DNA of 64,000 nucleotides, taken from the NCBI GenBank assembly GCA_033296885.1, contig MU863968.1, forward strand, positions 62,001 to 126,000, in the 5' to 3' direction. The notes below the pieces were generated by a model that ran no database searches, was not told the DNA's origin, and worked only from the letters and a program-made list of their open reading frames with translations. This document shows positions 9,188-19,720 of the stretch, piece by piece (position 1 is the first letter of the stretch; the number at the start of each line of letters is the position of its first letter). A program made the translations under genes and the position numbers. The stretch comes from Triangularia verruculosa (taxonomy: Eukaryota > Ascomycota > Sordariomycetes > Sordariales > Podosporaceae).

Positions 9188-9722
9188 GAGGTAGAAAAAA
9201 TTGTTGGAAATTAGGGGGGGATATTGTTAGGATTGGTAGAGGGGTGGATATGACCAGTGTTGGGAAGATGGGTGTAGATGGATAAACGTTATGTCAGGAA
9301 AAGAAGGGATAAATATTTGCTGGGTAGTATGCTGGATGGATGGATGGATGGATTGCACAGGCTGCGAGATACCAAAGTTGCTTTTTTCTTTGAATTCGCG
9401 CGCGTTGGGTTCGGGTTTGTCATTGGCAAGGATCAGTCAGGGGGAAAGGGAAAGCGAAAGATACCATATGATGAATTGCACGTTTTATTCTGCTCTTACC
9501 TCGGGCCAGACAGAGCTAGGCTGGAACAATGTATCGTAGTGCTGCTGTTGACGTTCACATGAACAACAAAGTCAGATACCCTCTTGAAGAACAACACTTG
9601 GCTCTCATTTACACGCGACTTCCTTTCTTAGTGCGGTCTCTGTAATGTATCTCACCTAGCCTATTGTATGTGATATTACAGTATTTCCATCCTTAAACAC
9701 CCCCTCTCTCCCCTAACACCAC
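9188..9722. other. Convergent intergenic spacer with GGAT microsatellite
   Basis: A 535-bp spacer between the 3' ends of the AT-hook and RPN6 genes. It contains five tandem GGAT units at 9333-9352. No gene or RNA was recognised. Confidence 0.6.
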
Positions 9723-11107
9723 CTACTCCAGCAAAGAAGCCTGGTTGGTATAAAGCACATCCACCACATTGCTCAGCTTCCCAATCGTCGCCAACGCCGC
9801 ATCGTACGCCTCGTCCCGATGTGTCTCGTCAAAGATAATCAAGCATCCCGCTCCCTGATCCAGCACGCCAATGATCACCTTGTCCAGAATCATCTGCGAC
9901 AGCTTCCTCTCCACCTGCTCCTTGTCTAAGCTGACCATCTTGGCGATATGGTCAATTTCAACCCGGCTGAACGGCTCGATGACCTTGATAAGGTTCTGCT
10001 CAAGCATGGCGTCGTACAATCTTCTGAGATGGTTCCTCACAAACCCATCACCAGCCAGCTCCCGTTTGTAGGTGCCCAGAGCACGCTCGTACTCCTCCAG
10101 CGAGCGGTTGCTATGCGCGCGGGCAATTGCCTTCATGGCCTCGAGAGACTTGCTGGCGTACTTCTGGGCTTGCTTAGAGGTCATGAGCTGGTTGACGTCG
10201 TCGGCAAGGTTGAGCATAATCTTGCAGAGAAGCATGTACTGCAGAGCGGCTTGGGCGCGAATGGCCTCGTCTTGGGAGTGGTAGCCATCGAGAGCCTCGA
10301 TAAAGTAAGAGAATGCCGTCTGGAAATCCTTATCTTCAGCGTGAAGCATACCCGACTGCATATCGAGGTTAGCTTGAAGCAGTGGAGGGGTATAGACGGA
10401 GGCGGCAGAGGTGCGGGCGCTGGTCAGGGCGGCGCGGGCTTTGGCGATGTTGCCGAGGTTGTGGTAGACGCGGGATTCGAGAAGCTGGACTTCGACGAGG
10501 ACGAGCTTGTCATCCATGCGCTTGAGCTCCTTGAGGAGCCCGTTGATGAGAGTGAGGGCATCGTAGTAGGCCTGCTTCTTCATGTACAAGCTTACGAGGC
10601 GGGTCTCGAGGTTTTGTCGGAGGAAGCTTCGTCTCTCGGAGCTGGCCCATTCTATGCAAGATTTTGTGACGGCGATTTGGGTTTCGAGGGAGTGGGGGAT
10701 GGCGTCGAAGAGGTCGAGGAGTTGGCGGACTGGTGGGGGGAAGGTTAGTGGCTAGCCGGAAGTTATAACATGAACATGGCAACATACCCAACTTGGCCGT
10801 CTTTGCCTTGGCGAACGAAGATAGCACTGTTCGGCTTGTAGTTACCAAGCCCACGAGCTCTTGTGTGTTCCTAGCCAGAGTCAGACGAGCAGTTCCAACA
10901 TAACGCTTGCCCACTGGTGGCTTACTGTTGATCGCGGTAAAGCTCCCCCAAGCTAATCAGTGCAGTCTCGTACTCCCGGATGGCGGTCTCGGAGTTTATG
11001 GATGGCGGTTGGGAGATGATCTCCTTGTACAGGTCGGCAGCTTTCTGGGGGTTAACTGGAGCAAGCTTCTGAGCCTCGCGCACCCTCTCGGAGTCGCCTT
11101 GCGCCAT
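9723..11107 (-). CDS. RPN6: 26S proteasome lid subunit RPN6 (PSMD11 homologue)
   Basis: RPN6 is a PCI-domain lid subunit that links the proteasome lid to the base and core. Three exons are inferred from splice sites: 11107-10926, 10870-10788 and 10729-9723, with introns of 55 bp (10871-10925) and 58 bp (10730-10787). The joined frame encodes 423 aa, matching the usual 420-435. Diagnostic blocks are AKTAKLVRQLLDLF across intron 2, LKRMDDKLVLVEVQLLESRVYH, KARAALTSARTSA, LDMQSGMLHAEDKDF, LQYMLLCKIMLN, then the PCI/winged-helix region with LEQNLIKVIEPFSRVEIDHI and VERKLSQMILDK. The TPR-like helices occupy residues about 40-300 and PCI about 225-395. The chosen start gives MAQGDSERVREAQ; an in-frame upstream extension to about 11308 exists but has no family support. 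The gene diverges from SOF1 across a 549-bp shared promoter region. Confidence 0.95.
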
Positions 11108-11656
11108 TGTGACCGGGTGATGAATTGGTTGTCTGGTTTGGATATCTCTAATTGTAATACGGTATCCCCTGGTCGATCGAGATGGCAGGGTCAGGTCGTC
11201 GCGTAGATGGATCGTGAAGCGGCTGTTTGATATTGGTTGTGGTGTTGGGAAGTGGTCGTCTTTGAAGCTCTCGAATCCAGCCTGGATGCCCGCCGCCTCA
11301 CCACTCACCCCTGCAAGGTCAGCTAGGTAGCCGTGCTTGCGACGTAATGAAGTTAGCGGCGGCTGGCCTTGGCGGGTCCACCTTACTGTGGCGCCAATCG
11401 GTTACTGGGAGCTGGTGTGGCTGACCAATGGTCGGCGGTGAGCCTTTCTGCCTCGAGACCCCGCCAAAATTTCAAGATGCGCCTAGACTCTGGGGCAGTC
11501 CAGTAAAAGAAACCATCCGTAGGTCAATCAGTCGTTACAAATTCACTACTCCATCTGTCTACGAGCAGACTATCGCGAACGACGATACCAAAAATAAGAC
11601 CCTCTAAATTTTCCACAGCCTACGATACATAACGAGTTTGCGACAAGGAACCAGCT
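11108..11656. promoter_or_regulatory. Bidirectional promoter of RPN6 and SOF1 with two CCAAT boxes
   Basis: The 549-bp region separates two divergent essential genes. Two plus-strand CCAAT motifs lie at 11394-11398 and 11425-11429, near the middle, and are candidate HAP/CBC complex sites. No TATA box is obvious. Co-regulation is an inference. Confidence 0.45.
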
Positions 11657-13090
11657 ATGAAGGTACGACGAATCGGCAGAATGTTTCCGGAGCTACCAGC
11701 AGCTTGGAATAGCTTCATAAATGAGAATCATGGTTGCTAACGCTTGCGCCAACAGATCAAGGCCCTCACCCGACCGACTGCGGTCCAACAGGCCCCCGGC
11801 TCCGAAGCCCAGCGCGCGCCCCGCAATCTCGCCCCCGAAATACATCCATTCGAGAGAGCCAGAGAATACCAGAGAGCGCTCAATGCCGTAAAGTTGGAGC
11901 GCATGTTTGCCAAGCCGTTCCTTGGGCAGCTAGGAAGTGGTCACGTTCAGGGTATTTACAGCATGTGCAGGGACAAGAATTCTCTCAGCAATCTAGCTTC
12001 GGGTTCCGGCGATGGTATCGTCAAGGTCTGGGATCTGACATCGCGAGAGGAGGTCTGGAAAGCGTCGGCACACAACAATGTCGTCAAGGGGTTGACTTTC
12101 ACCAATGACAAGAAGCTCTTGTCTTGTGCGACCGATGGCATCAAGCTCTGGGATCCCTACACACCGGCCTCCGACAATACATCTCCCCTCGCATCATGGC
12201 AAGAAGGCGGGCCATACACCTCTCTCTCGGTTCACCGGACAGGAAACGTCTTCGCCTCTTCTTCAGGTGCCGGATGCATCCGCGTTTGGGATCTTGAGCA
12301 GAGCACAGCCGCCCAAACGATTCAGTGGCCAAACCATACAGACACCATTACCGATGTCTGCTTCAATCTGGTTGAAACATCTGTTATTGCGTCCGTGGGT
12401 ACCGACAGATCGGTTATCTTGTTCGATCTGCGAACAAACATGCCGGTCGTGAAGACGGTGCTCAAGTTTGCGGCCAACCGCGTTGTTTTCAATCCCATGG
12501 AGGCTATGAACTTGGCGGTTGCCTCTGAAGATCACAACGTTTATGTTTTTGATGCGAGAAACTTTGACAAGGCGCAAAACATTCACAAGGGCCACGTTGC
12601 GGCTGTAATGGATGTCGAGTTCTCACCAACTGGTGAGGAGCTCGTTACTGGTTCTTATGACCGTACCATCAGAGTCTGGAAGCGCGACCAAGGCTCATCC
12701 CGCGATATGTATCACACCAAGAGAATGCAGAGGGTTTTCCGCACCATGTGGACCATGGACTCGAAGTACCTTCTCAGCGGCAGCGACGACGGCAATATCC
12801 GCTTATGGCGCGCCAATGCCTCGGAAAGAAGCGGTGTCAAGTCGTCAAAGCAGAGGCAAGCTCTCGAGTACAACAAGGCTCTTACCGAGAGATTCGGCCA
12901 CATGCCTGAGATCCGCCGTATCAGCCGTCACAGACATGTGCCGAAGGTCATCAAGAAGGCAGGCGAGATCAAGCGCGAGGAGTTGGCGGCCATCAAGAGG
13001 AGAGAGGAGAACGAGCGGAAACACTCGGCCAAGAAGTTTCAGAAGCGCAAGAGCGAGAGAGAGAAGGCGATCCTGGCCAAGCAGCAGTAG
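11657..13090 (+). CDS. SOF1: SOF1/DCAF13-like WD40 U3 snoRNP protein
   Basis: Nucleolar small-subunit processome component needed for 18S pre-rRNA processing. A tiny first exon (11657-11662, ATGAAG) is followed by a 93-bp intron (11663-11755, donor GTACGA, branch TGCTAAC, acceptor CAACAG). The second exon runs 11756-13090. The product is 446 aa beginning MKIKALTRP, as expected for the family. Residues about 1-55 carry the conserved PRNLAPEIHPFERAREYQRA block. Residues about 60-350 form WD40 repeats (for example SGSGDGIVKVWDL, TGSYDRTIRVWKRD, SGSDDGNIRLW). The C-terminal Sof1 domain (about 355-445) contains RFGHMPEIRRISRHRHVPK and a Lys/Arg-rich tail suited to nucleolar RNA association. The length matches human and yeast orthologues (445-489). 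Confidence 0.95.
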
Positions 13091-13659
13091 ACAGTTTCAC
13101 GGCGTTCTGTTCTGGTTTGCAGCGGTTTTTTGATCACTTTTTTGCTTTACATTGGGCGGCGTTGAAGGAGTTACATTGGAGTGGGTGTGCGGACCTGATA
13201 CCATCCACGTTTGGCGTTGGCATATTTGGAAAAGGGCTAAGATGGGTTTGTTGTGTTATTTGTGCTGATATCAGACATCAGATATCAGATGTCGAGGATG
13301 ACGATAGATAATGTTATACTATCTTCCTACCTCTCAAGAGCTTGTATAGTTTCTTCTCAATCATGTGGATGGGTGGATGACGGGCAGTCAAGATCTTCAC
13401 GGCTTGTTCTGCCGATTATTCATGCCGTGTGAAGATGCATGATGGCAGCATTTCTTGCTTTGGGAAACGGAACTTTCAATGATTGCCTTTTACAACATGT
13501 GGGGTCATACTCTTATCACATGTGACAAAATCGGAGTCGATCTGAAACGGATTATGACTGAGCAGGCGGGAGCACTATTCTTTGGTATGTCCTTCTCAGC
13601 TTGGTAACCTCTGACCTCCTACTTTTCCAGTCCGTTTCTCCGCCTTGGCTCCCAACCAG
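13091..13659. other. Convergent intergenic spacer with nested palindromes
   Basis: A 569-bp spacer between the SOF1 and hydrophobin-like 3' ends. It holds CTGATATCAG (13265-13274, perfect palindrome) overlapping a 20-bp near-palindrome at 13274-13293 with one mismatched pair. No gene was recognised. Confidence 0.5.
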
Positions 13660-14162
13660 TTACGTGCACCGGGTTCCAAGAGAGCATTGTCCCGGCTACA
13701 AAGGCAGAGAAGAAAAATCAGCATGCGTTCCGAACGGCGATCGACGGTGGACACTTACAATAAACCCAGCGCAGCAGGTTGCAAGGAGATTGCCGAAGCA
13801 ATCCGTACCGGGAGCACCTATCGTATGTCAGACGCTTCTTCTATCCAGCAGACGTATTACACTCACGGGTGATACACCTTGCACCGACTCTCTCGTTGGG
13901 ATCGGCAGGATAATAGCCACAAGCACCTCCCCAAATGCCGCTGTTGGTGGACCAAGGCGCAAGATTCATACAGCACAAGGCAATAGACTGGTCGCCACCA
14001 CAATCAGCAGTCGCAGTACTCGGGATAGCTAACGTTGCAATCAGTAAATGGCAAAGTCAAAGTCAAGAAGCTTGGATCAGACTCACGAGTGGCTGCCGCC
14101 GAAGCTCCTGTCACCGCCAAGGACGAGGCGACCAAAACTTCAAGAACAGACCGGATATGCAT
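13660..14162 (-). CDS. Small secreted cysteine-rich, hydrophobin-like protein (four exons)
   Basis: Assembled from splice sites. The exons are 14162-14087, 14028-13867, 13817-13759 and 13695-13660; the introns are 58, 49 and 63 bp with GTGAGT, GTGAGT and GTAAGT donors and TAG acceptors. All phases agree and the frame ends in TAA, giving 110 aa. Residues 1 to about 23 (MHIRSVLEVLVASSLAVTGA...) form a signal peptide. The mature part has ten cysteines at 35, 44, 45, 62, 77, 86, 94, 95, 103 and 109. The two Cys-Cys doublets each sit after a C-x7/8-CC spacing, and the order C-CC-C-C-C-CC-C-C contains the eight-cysteine hydrophobin order plus two extra. It is therefore likely an extracellular, surface-active or effector-like protein. 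Assignment to class I hydrophobins is tentative because of the two extra cysteines and short, moderately hydrophobic loops. A TATA-like motif lies about 77 bp upstream. Confidence 0.75.
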
Positions 14163-15922
14163 CTTTTATTCTTTCTCAACTTGATCAGTCAGTGACTTTG
14201 TCAGGAATCACCATCAAAAGTTAACGACGGCCCTCAACATAAATACCCACCGAAGCACCAGGGCTCCTTCACCTCATCCATCCGCATGACAGTCAGCAGA
14301 CCCTTCCCCAACCTTCCCATTCTCAAATACGAAGAACAACAGCGCGAGGTTGTATCGCCAGGTCTAACCAAAGTTCTTGGTCCAGCAATCCTACTCGCCA
14401 TAACCCAAGTCGTGGCGCTCGATAATTGCTTGGTGTTTTCGTAATGGCATGTCCTAATGCCCGCTCAGTGGTTGACTGCCGGGTTTATTCAGCCCGTCTT
14501 ACACCGTTTGAAGTCTGGGCATCCCCCCACCATCACGTCCGTTCGTGTCAGATCGTTGCTCGACGTCCCCGCATGATCAACACCGACAATTCGACACAAG
14601 CTTCCCCTTTTTGCCCCCCTACAACACATCTCAGCACAACAAAAGTTGAACTTACAATCAAACCAGAACAACAGGATAATGATCTACGGCCCCGTGCGTC
14701 GATGATACTTCGCTCCCAACATGTCAGTCAACAACAGCTAGGTAGCAAGGGGTGTTTGGCCGAACCGTCCCCTCGGAACTTTATGCAAAAAAAAAATCTT
14801 GATTGTACAGCCCGGTAGAAGACATCGCTAAAGGCTTTCAGGGCCGTCGGCAGTTGAAATGCAACCCGGATTTTGGGGGGCCGCCGAGGTAACTGTAATT
14901 CCGATGAGACGGAGGGCGTTCCATCACCAGCGATGGAGGGTTACATGCGGCAAAAGAGCCTCACTTTTGTCTTCCAGTCTCTGAAGACTCACCTTCTCCA
15001 TCTTTGCATGAAGGCGCTGAGGTGAGCTGGCCGCCTTACACCACGCATCAACACGCCTTATCGATCAGCTCTCACAAACAATCATGGCCGGTCGAAACCT
15101 CCAACTCTTGGTTTTCTGTTTACCCTGGCAGATCAGTCCAAGGCATTGACAGCCATGAACAAAGTTTATCGCCATTATTCCTGGCAACAGTTCAACCGAT
15201 TTCGACATCCCCCCTCCTTCTTCCCCGCCTGTCGAAGATCTGAAACGCGAGACTAACGGGAACAGTGGGCCAGGTGACCGAGTTCACCACCGACTCGGCA
15301 GCGGCACCTTCCCTTATGCTTTTGTAGATCTGACGGGAAGCGGACCGTAAGGCAATAACGTCCTTAAAAGTACCTTCCCCGGATTTCCAAAAGCGAGTTG
15401 TGGAAGGATCAAACCTCCCAATCGGGCAGTCTAGCCTCCTCCGCACAAAAGCACGCACGGCATTGATCTGCTTCACCCCTGGTTTTGGTTTGCAAGTGCA
15501 AGAGAGATTTCGTCAGCGCCCCTTGATCGGCTCGCCTCCAGAGATATGGACTCTGTTAAACCTCAATGCTTTCCCGTTGGGCCGCCACAGACTATATCCG
15601 ACCGAGGCTGGATCTTTTCCAAGCGTAAATGGGGAGTATACCAGATGCCGTGATTGGTGGATCAAGTTCTTCGTCTCAAGAGTGTTATTCCAGACGCCTT
15701 AAGTAAAGATGGAACAGGCTACTAAGTCGGCGACTGCCCAACTTTGGATGAAGCTCGTCTGGTCCGTTGCTAGATGGATATGGCTTTCCTTATTAGTGTA
15801 GGCCAGGCCCCATGGTTTCTGAACAACTCATTGATCTCTCATGCTCGACAAGTCCATGTTTGCTCTAGCTTCCCCTTGACTAGATCAACTGAACATTCTT
15901 CTTTACAGCCTTCATTGTCATC
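14163..15922. other. Long divergent intergenic region without supported gene
   Basis: 1.76 kb between the hydrophobin-like gene and the Rax1-like gene, divergent. Apart from the TATA-like element and a poly-A run near 14787-14795, I see no conserved coding sequence. A stop-free minus-strand frame of about 100 codons at 15192-15500 has no recognisable homology and was not called. Confidence 0.4.
14238..14246 (-). promoter_or_regulatory. Candidate TATA-like element of the hydrophobin-like gene
   Basis: The minus strand reads GTATTTATG about 77 bp upstream of the start codon at 14162, a normal distance for a core promoter of a highly regulated secreted-protein gene. Confidence 0.35.
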
Positions 15923-17369
15923 ATGGCAGACTTCGAAGCAACAAATCAATTACCTCAGCCAACAACACCCCAGAGACAGATGTCCGCAGAGCTATGCTTT
16001 GAAAGGGTAGTGAAGGACCAGGCAGCCTCAGTAGGCCACGCTTTCATCCGTCTGTAGGGATTCACCACTAACGCCAACTAGCCATGTTCTCTATCGGACT
16101 TCACCCTCTACCTAACCCACTCCGAAAACTGCCCCGAGGTCCTCCAGTTCTTCCTCTGGTACTGGGACTACGTCCAACGATGGTCCCAGCTCCTACCCCG
16201 TCAGAAGGCCCTGTCACCAGCATGGGACCCGGAAAAGGCCGCAGAGGGCCCAAGGGCAGCAAAATTCGTCACTTACAGTCACAAGAGGTCAAGAAGTCTA
16301 AAGATGGAGAAGGTTCTGGCAGTCATGGAGATGGGCTCTCAACAACTGGACAAGGAAATAGACATAGCAAGAAGCCGGTCAGGCTCCGCCTCGTCTACCA
16401 TTACGGCAGCCAGTACTGTCTCCTCTGTCTCCCAACAATCACAACCAAAGACACCACGGACGCCGTCTTCTATGAGTGGAATACTCAGCCCGACAGAGTC
16501 GACAAAGTCTAGTAGTTGGCAGCCATGTAAGCTTACAGCCTTGTTATCTTGAGCCATACCTCTTTTCACATTACTCTACCCCCCTTTTTCACTTCACTAA
16601 CACATAAGCAGTCACAATCCAACCCAACCACCCCGAGCTGACCCGCGTAACAAAACTCTTCCTCTCCTCCCCCTCAACTTTAAAACCCCTCTCCCAACAA
16701 GACAGAGAGCAATGCCTCCGCGCAGTCCAGCACACCACCCACCCCACCGCCTTACTACCAGCATTCATGTCCGTCGAATGCACTCTACGCAATCTCCTTC
16801 ATCCAAAATTCATCAAACACTCCCTCCAAAACGCCAACTCCCCTCGGCTCGTCTTCACCGCCATCATCGGCATCATTTCAATAGCGTTAGGCCTCGTGTT
16901 GCAAGCAATCCTCATCCTATCGAAACAAACACCCTATCTCCGGGTGCTTGCCCTCCTGTTCCTCTGGCCCGGACTCACAGGCATATTCGCCGCCGTCAGA
17001 GGGGTAGACATAATCTTACACTTCAAGGGGAGGAGACAATTACGCCCTTGGGAACCAATCTCTCTCCCTTTATTCCACGAAGCACCAGCCGACGAAGCAA
17101 AAACGGGACATGAGAGCAGTACTACTTCCACGACAAAGTTTGCCGCGACAGCGGCAGGAGAACAAAGCAGGCAAGATGCCGATTGGGAGGAGCAGTACAA
17201 ACAACGAAGCTGGAGGGAAAAAGTGTTCGACACCACAGCACGGGTCGAAAGCAAACCGCTCATATTGATGCAAGACCGGATCGTGTTTCTGAGTGCACTA
17301 TGGGCAGGGGTGCTGGCGTCAGGGTTGGCCGTTGGGGTCTTGTTCATACCCGGGAGGAATCTCTTCTGA
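15923..17369 (+). CDS. Rax1-like RGS-domain membrane protein
   Basis: Three exons are inferred: 15923-16030, 16082-16526 and 16612-17369. Introns are 51 bp (branch CACTAAC, acceptor CAACTAG) and 85 bp (donor GTAAGC, branch CACTAAC). The joined product is 436 aa. An RGS-type fold spans residues about 30-250. Its start, DFTLYLTHSENCPEVLQFFL, and its end, TALLPAFMSVECTLRNLLHP, flank a Ser/Thr-rich insert (about 115-180). Three hydrophobic segments follow at about 264-287, 296-318 and 409-431, separated by a polar loop. RGS plus C-terminal membrane spans is the arrangement of yeast Rax1 (bud-site selection) and of filamentous-fungal RGS proteins of this group, which act at the plasma membrane on G-protein signalling or polarity. 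The start codon is the first ATG of exon 1; exon 1 is short and its choice is less certain than the rest. Confidence 0.85.
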
Positions 17370-17589
17370 GATCGTAACCAAAATTGCAGAAACACTTTCA
17401 AGTATGTACAATACATACCTGACACACATCAGGGTTGAAAAATCTGCCTGATACGAAGCGAGTTGCAAAGAGAAATACGGCGAGCCGCTTTATGTGATGG
17501 AATCCGAGAACCAAAACAAGATGACCGAGCTGAACATTGTGACGAGAACTACTTGCTAATTTCCCACCTAGCTTAGGCACGCTGTGGAC

Positions 17590-17815
17590 AAAATAATTGG
17601 TATTATAAGCTAGGATTACACCTTTAAAATAGTAGAAAAGGCCTTATTGAGTGTCCTCTTGGCGCTTATTACTACCCTTTAACGCGTTAAGGGTATGTTT
17701 AAGGTGTTTTCGATATTTACCAAGGCTTCTTGACTATCTTGTAAAACCTACCAGCTATCCTTCAATACTATATCCCCCCTTTACAGTGCCAGTTTTTTCT
17801 GCCCAGGACGTGCTA
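17590..17815 (+). repeat. Decayed dispersed repeat, copy A
   Basis: AT-rich non-coding segment homologous to 58820-59057 in the same orientation. One 38-bp block (17601-17638 against 58831-58868) matches at 32 positions with five of six differences being transitions. A 21-bp block (17698-17718 against 58905-58925) is identical, and a third block near 17761-17815 is clearly similar. The pattern suits an old transposable-element or repeat fragment eroded by repeat-induced point mutation. No ORF or terminal repeat is recognisable, so the element class is unknown. Confidence 0.7.
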
Positions 17816-17974
17816 GGATGCCGACCAAGGTGTTGCCCATCCCTATTCACCGATCTTCCACATCGAGAAGTCGGCGTCGTGGTGTGATGTGCAGAGAAGA
17901 GGCTAAGCTGTGAGCAGGCAGCCAAGCCCCAGCTTTTCGTACTCCAATAGGTACCGAACGTCACCCAACATGTA

Positions 17975-17998
17975 TGTGTGTGTGTGTGTGTGTGTGTG
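17975..17998 (+). repeat. TG dinucleotide microsatellite
   Basis: Twelve tandem TG units in intergenic DNA. Confidence 0.9.
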
Positions 17999-19720
17999 CA
18001 AGTCACAAGCCGGAGAATAAACGAGGCAGCCTATCACAAACGTTCCATTTGCACCGGCACAACATACCTTCTCCGCGAAAAGATCCTTTTTTCTTGACCG
18101 GCTACGACCTTTCTCTCACAAAAGAGCAATGGTCGGCTACCTACCTACCCACCTGCTTTCCTGTCCGATCTAGGGAATCGGGCAAAGTTTCAAAAGTTCT
18201 CAGCTCCAGGCTTCCATTCTTGTGTCATCTCCCGCCCATCTTCCGCCCGTCTGCGGTGGTGTATCCAAGTGTCTCTCCAAAAAGGAGGGGTAGCTTGCTT
18301 GGTTGGCGATAGTTGGTCTGAAATGTGGGAGGCACAGGCACAGCCTCGTCCGATGAGGTGTGCTGCGCGGTTCATTCACCTCGGTGTTGGAACTCACCTT
18401 GGAGCTCGGTGCAGGGTGGTGGTGTTGTAGACTGTGTTAGGCATAATGGTGTGGTCGGTGCAGATGGTCTTGGTGTGTTGCTTCTGTTCCTTTTGGTCCT
18501 GTCGGAGGCCTTAAAATCCTCTTCAAAGTCGTTCATTTTGATGAAAGGTGTGCCAATGGTGAAAAGCCTACACAAGGGTTCAAGTGTCGAAGATCATGTC
18601 GAAGGTCCGCATGTTGTTCGCCCGATCAACCTGCAAAACGGCCGGCATGCAGAAGCCAAGTGAAAATAGAAACAAGGCGACGAGATGGGTAAGGGGAATG
18701 ATTACATATATCATACATACCTAGATAGGCGAGCCACTTATGCCACGCGGATAGAAGCATGCATGTCGGGCAACGGGGGTAGCGAGCCGTCCAATAAACT
18801 CGCAAGAGAGGCGATAAAAAGAAACGGCGACTTACCCGGCGTTGCATACCACCCTCCCAATCCTCTTTTGATCTTCACAAACGGCATGCTATAATGCTGT
18901 GTGAAGAATGTACAAACCGCCGCGTGAGTCTTGCTCAAGATCTTCCAACCTGTGGCCTCCCGCGCCCAGCTTTGCCCGGCCAGGGTCTGTAGAACGACAT
19001 GAAAGACTCGCTATTGGCTCCCTGCCATTGAGAAGGGCACACATACCGAGCATAATACACATCATATAACAAGTATTGATAGACGTGGCTGGCACTGGAG
19101 CAATGCAAGGCAACTCTGGGTCTGCCGTGGCTTCTGTACCATGTTGTACATCACCCTTTTCCCCGACCGAATACCACCAACAAGAGCGCTTAATGCCCTC
19201 CCAAGTCGTCCCCGAGACTCATCCATGTTTCTTGATGCGCCCGTATATGTGGGTGGTCTGGCGGCTTGCGTAAGTGGTCTCTGTTTGTGTATCAGCTTCG
19301 GAGACCATGCTGCATTTTTCCAAGCATCGTAGCTGAAGCCAAAGGACCCTCAAAATCGAACTGGAAATTCGGGATGGATTCACCAAGACTCCGAAGTTTC
19401 GTAAGGCGGACCCACATTTGATGGTTCGCATGTGGTGCCCATGGGGTTGATCATCTGTACCCGCGAGGTTGGCCATCATCCAGGCTCTGGCTTGCGAGGT
19501 GGTTATATTGGGAAGAACAAGTCCGGGTCCAGCACCTTTCTCTGATAGTTAGCTCTCTTTGCTTCCTCAACTAAACCTTCTCTTCTTTTTTGCACAGTCT
19601 TCCTTCGCCCTTTTCACAGCCCGGCTGTAACAGGGCAACAATTACTGCACATATGCTTAGCCCTGCTCTGTTCTTTGGTCAAGACTCGCCGTTGAGATAC
19701 TGCTCCCCATAGTCTTTCCA

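Larger units (their letters stand above)
17370..19720. other. Intergenic region with repeat copy A and TG microsatellite
   Basis: 2.35 kb between Rax1-like and DUF7514 genes, same strand. It contains repeat copy A, twelve TG units at 17975-17998 and a CTAC/CCTA run at 18138-18151. The last several hundred bases are presumably promoter and 5' UTR of the DUF7514 gene. No other gene was supported. Confidence 0.45.

Noticed and set aside
15192..15500. Stop-free minus-strand frame of about 100 codons in the Rax1-like upstream region
   Set aside because: Composition is protein-like but I recognise no family and no plausible start or splice partner.
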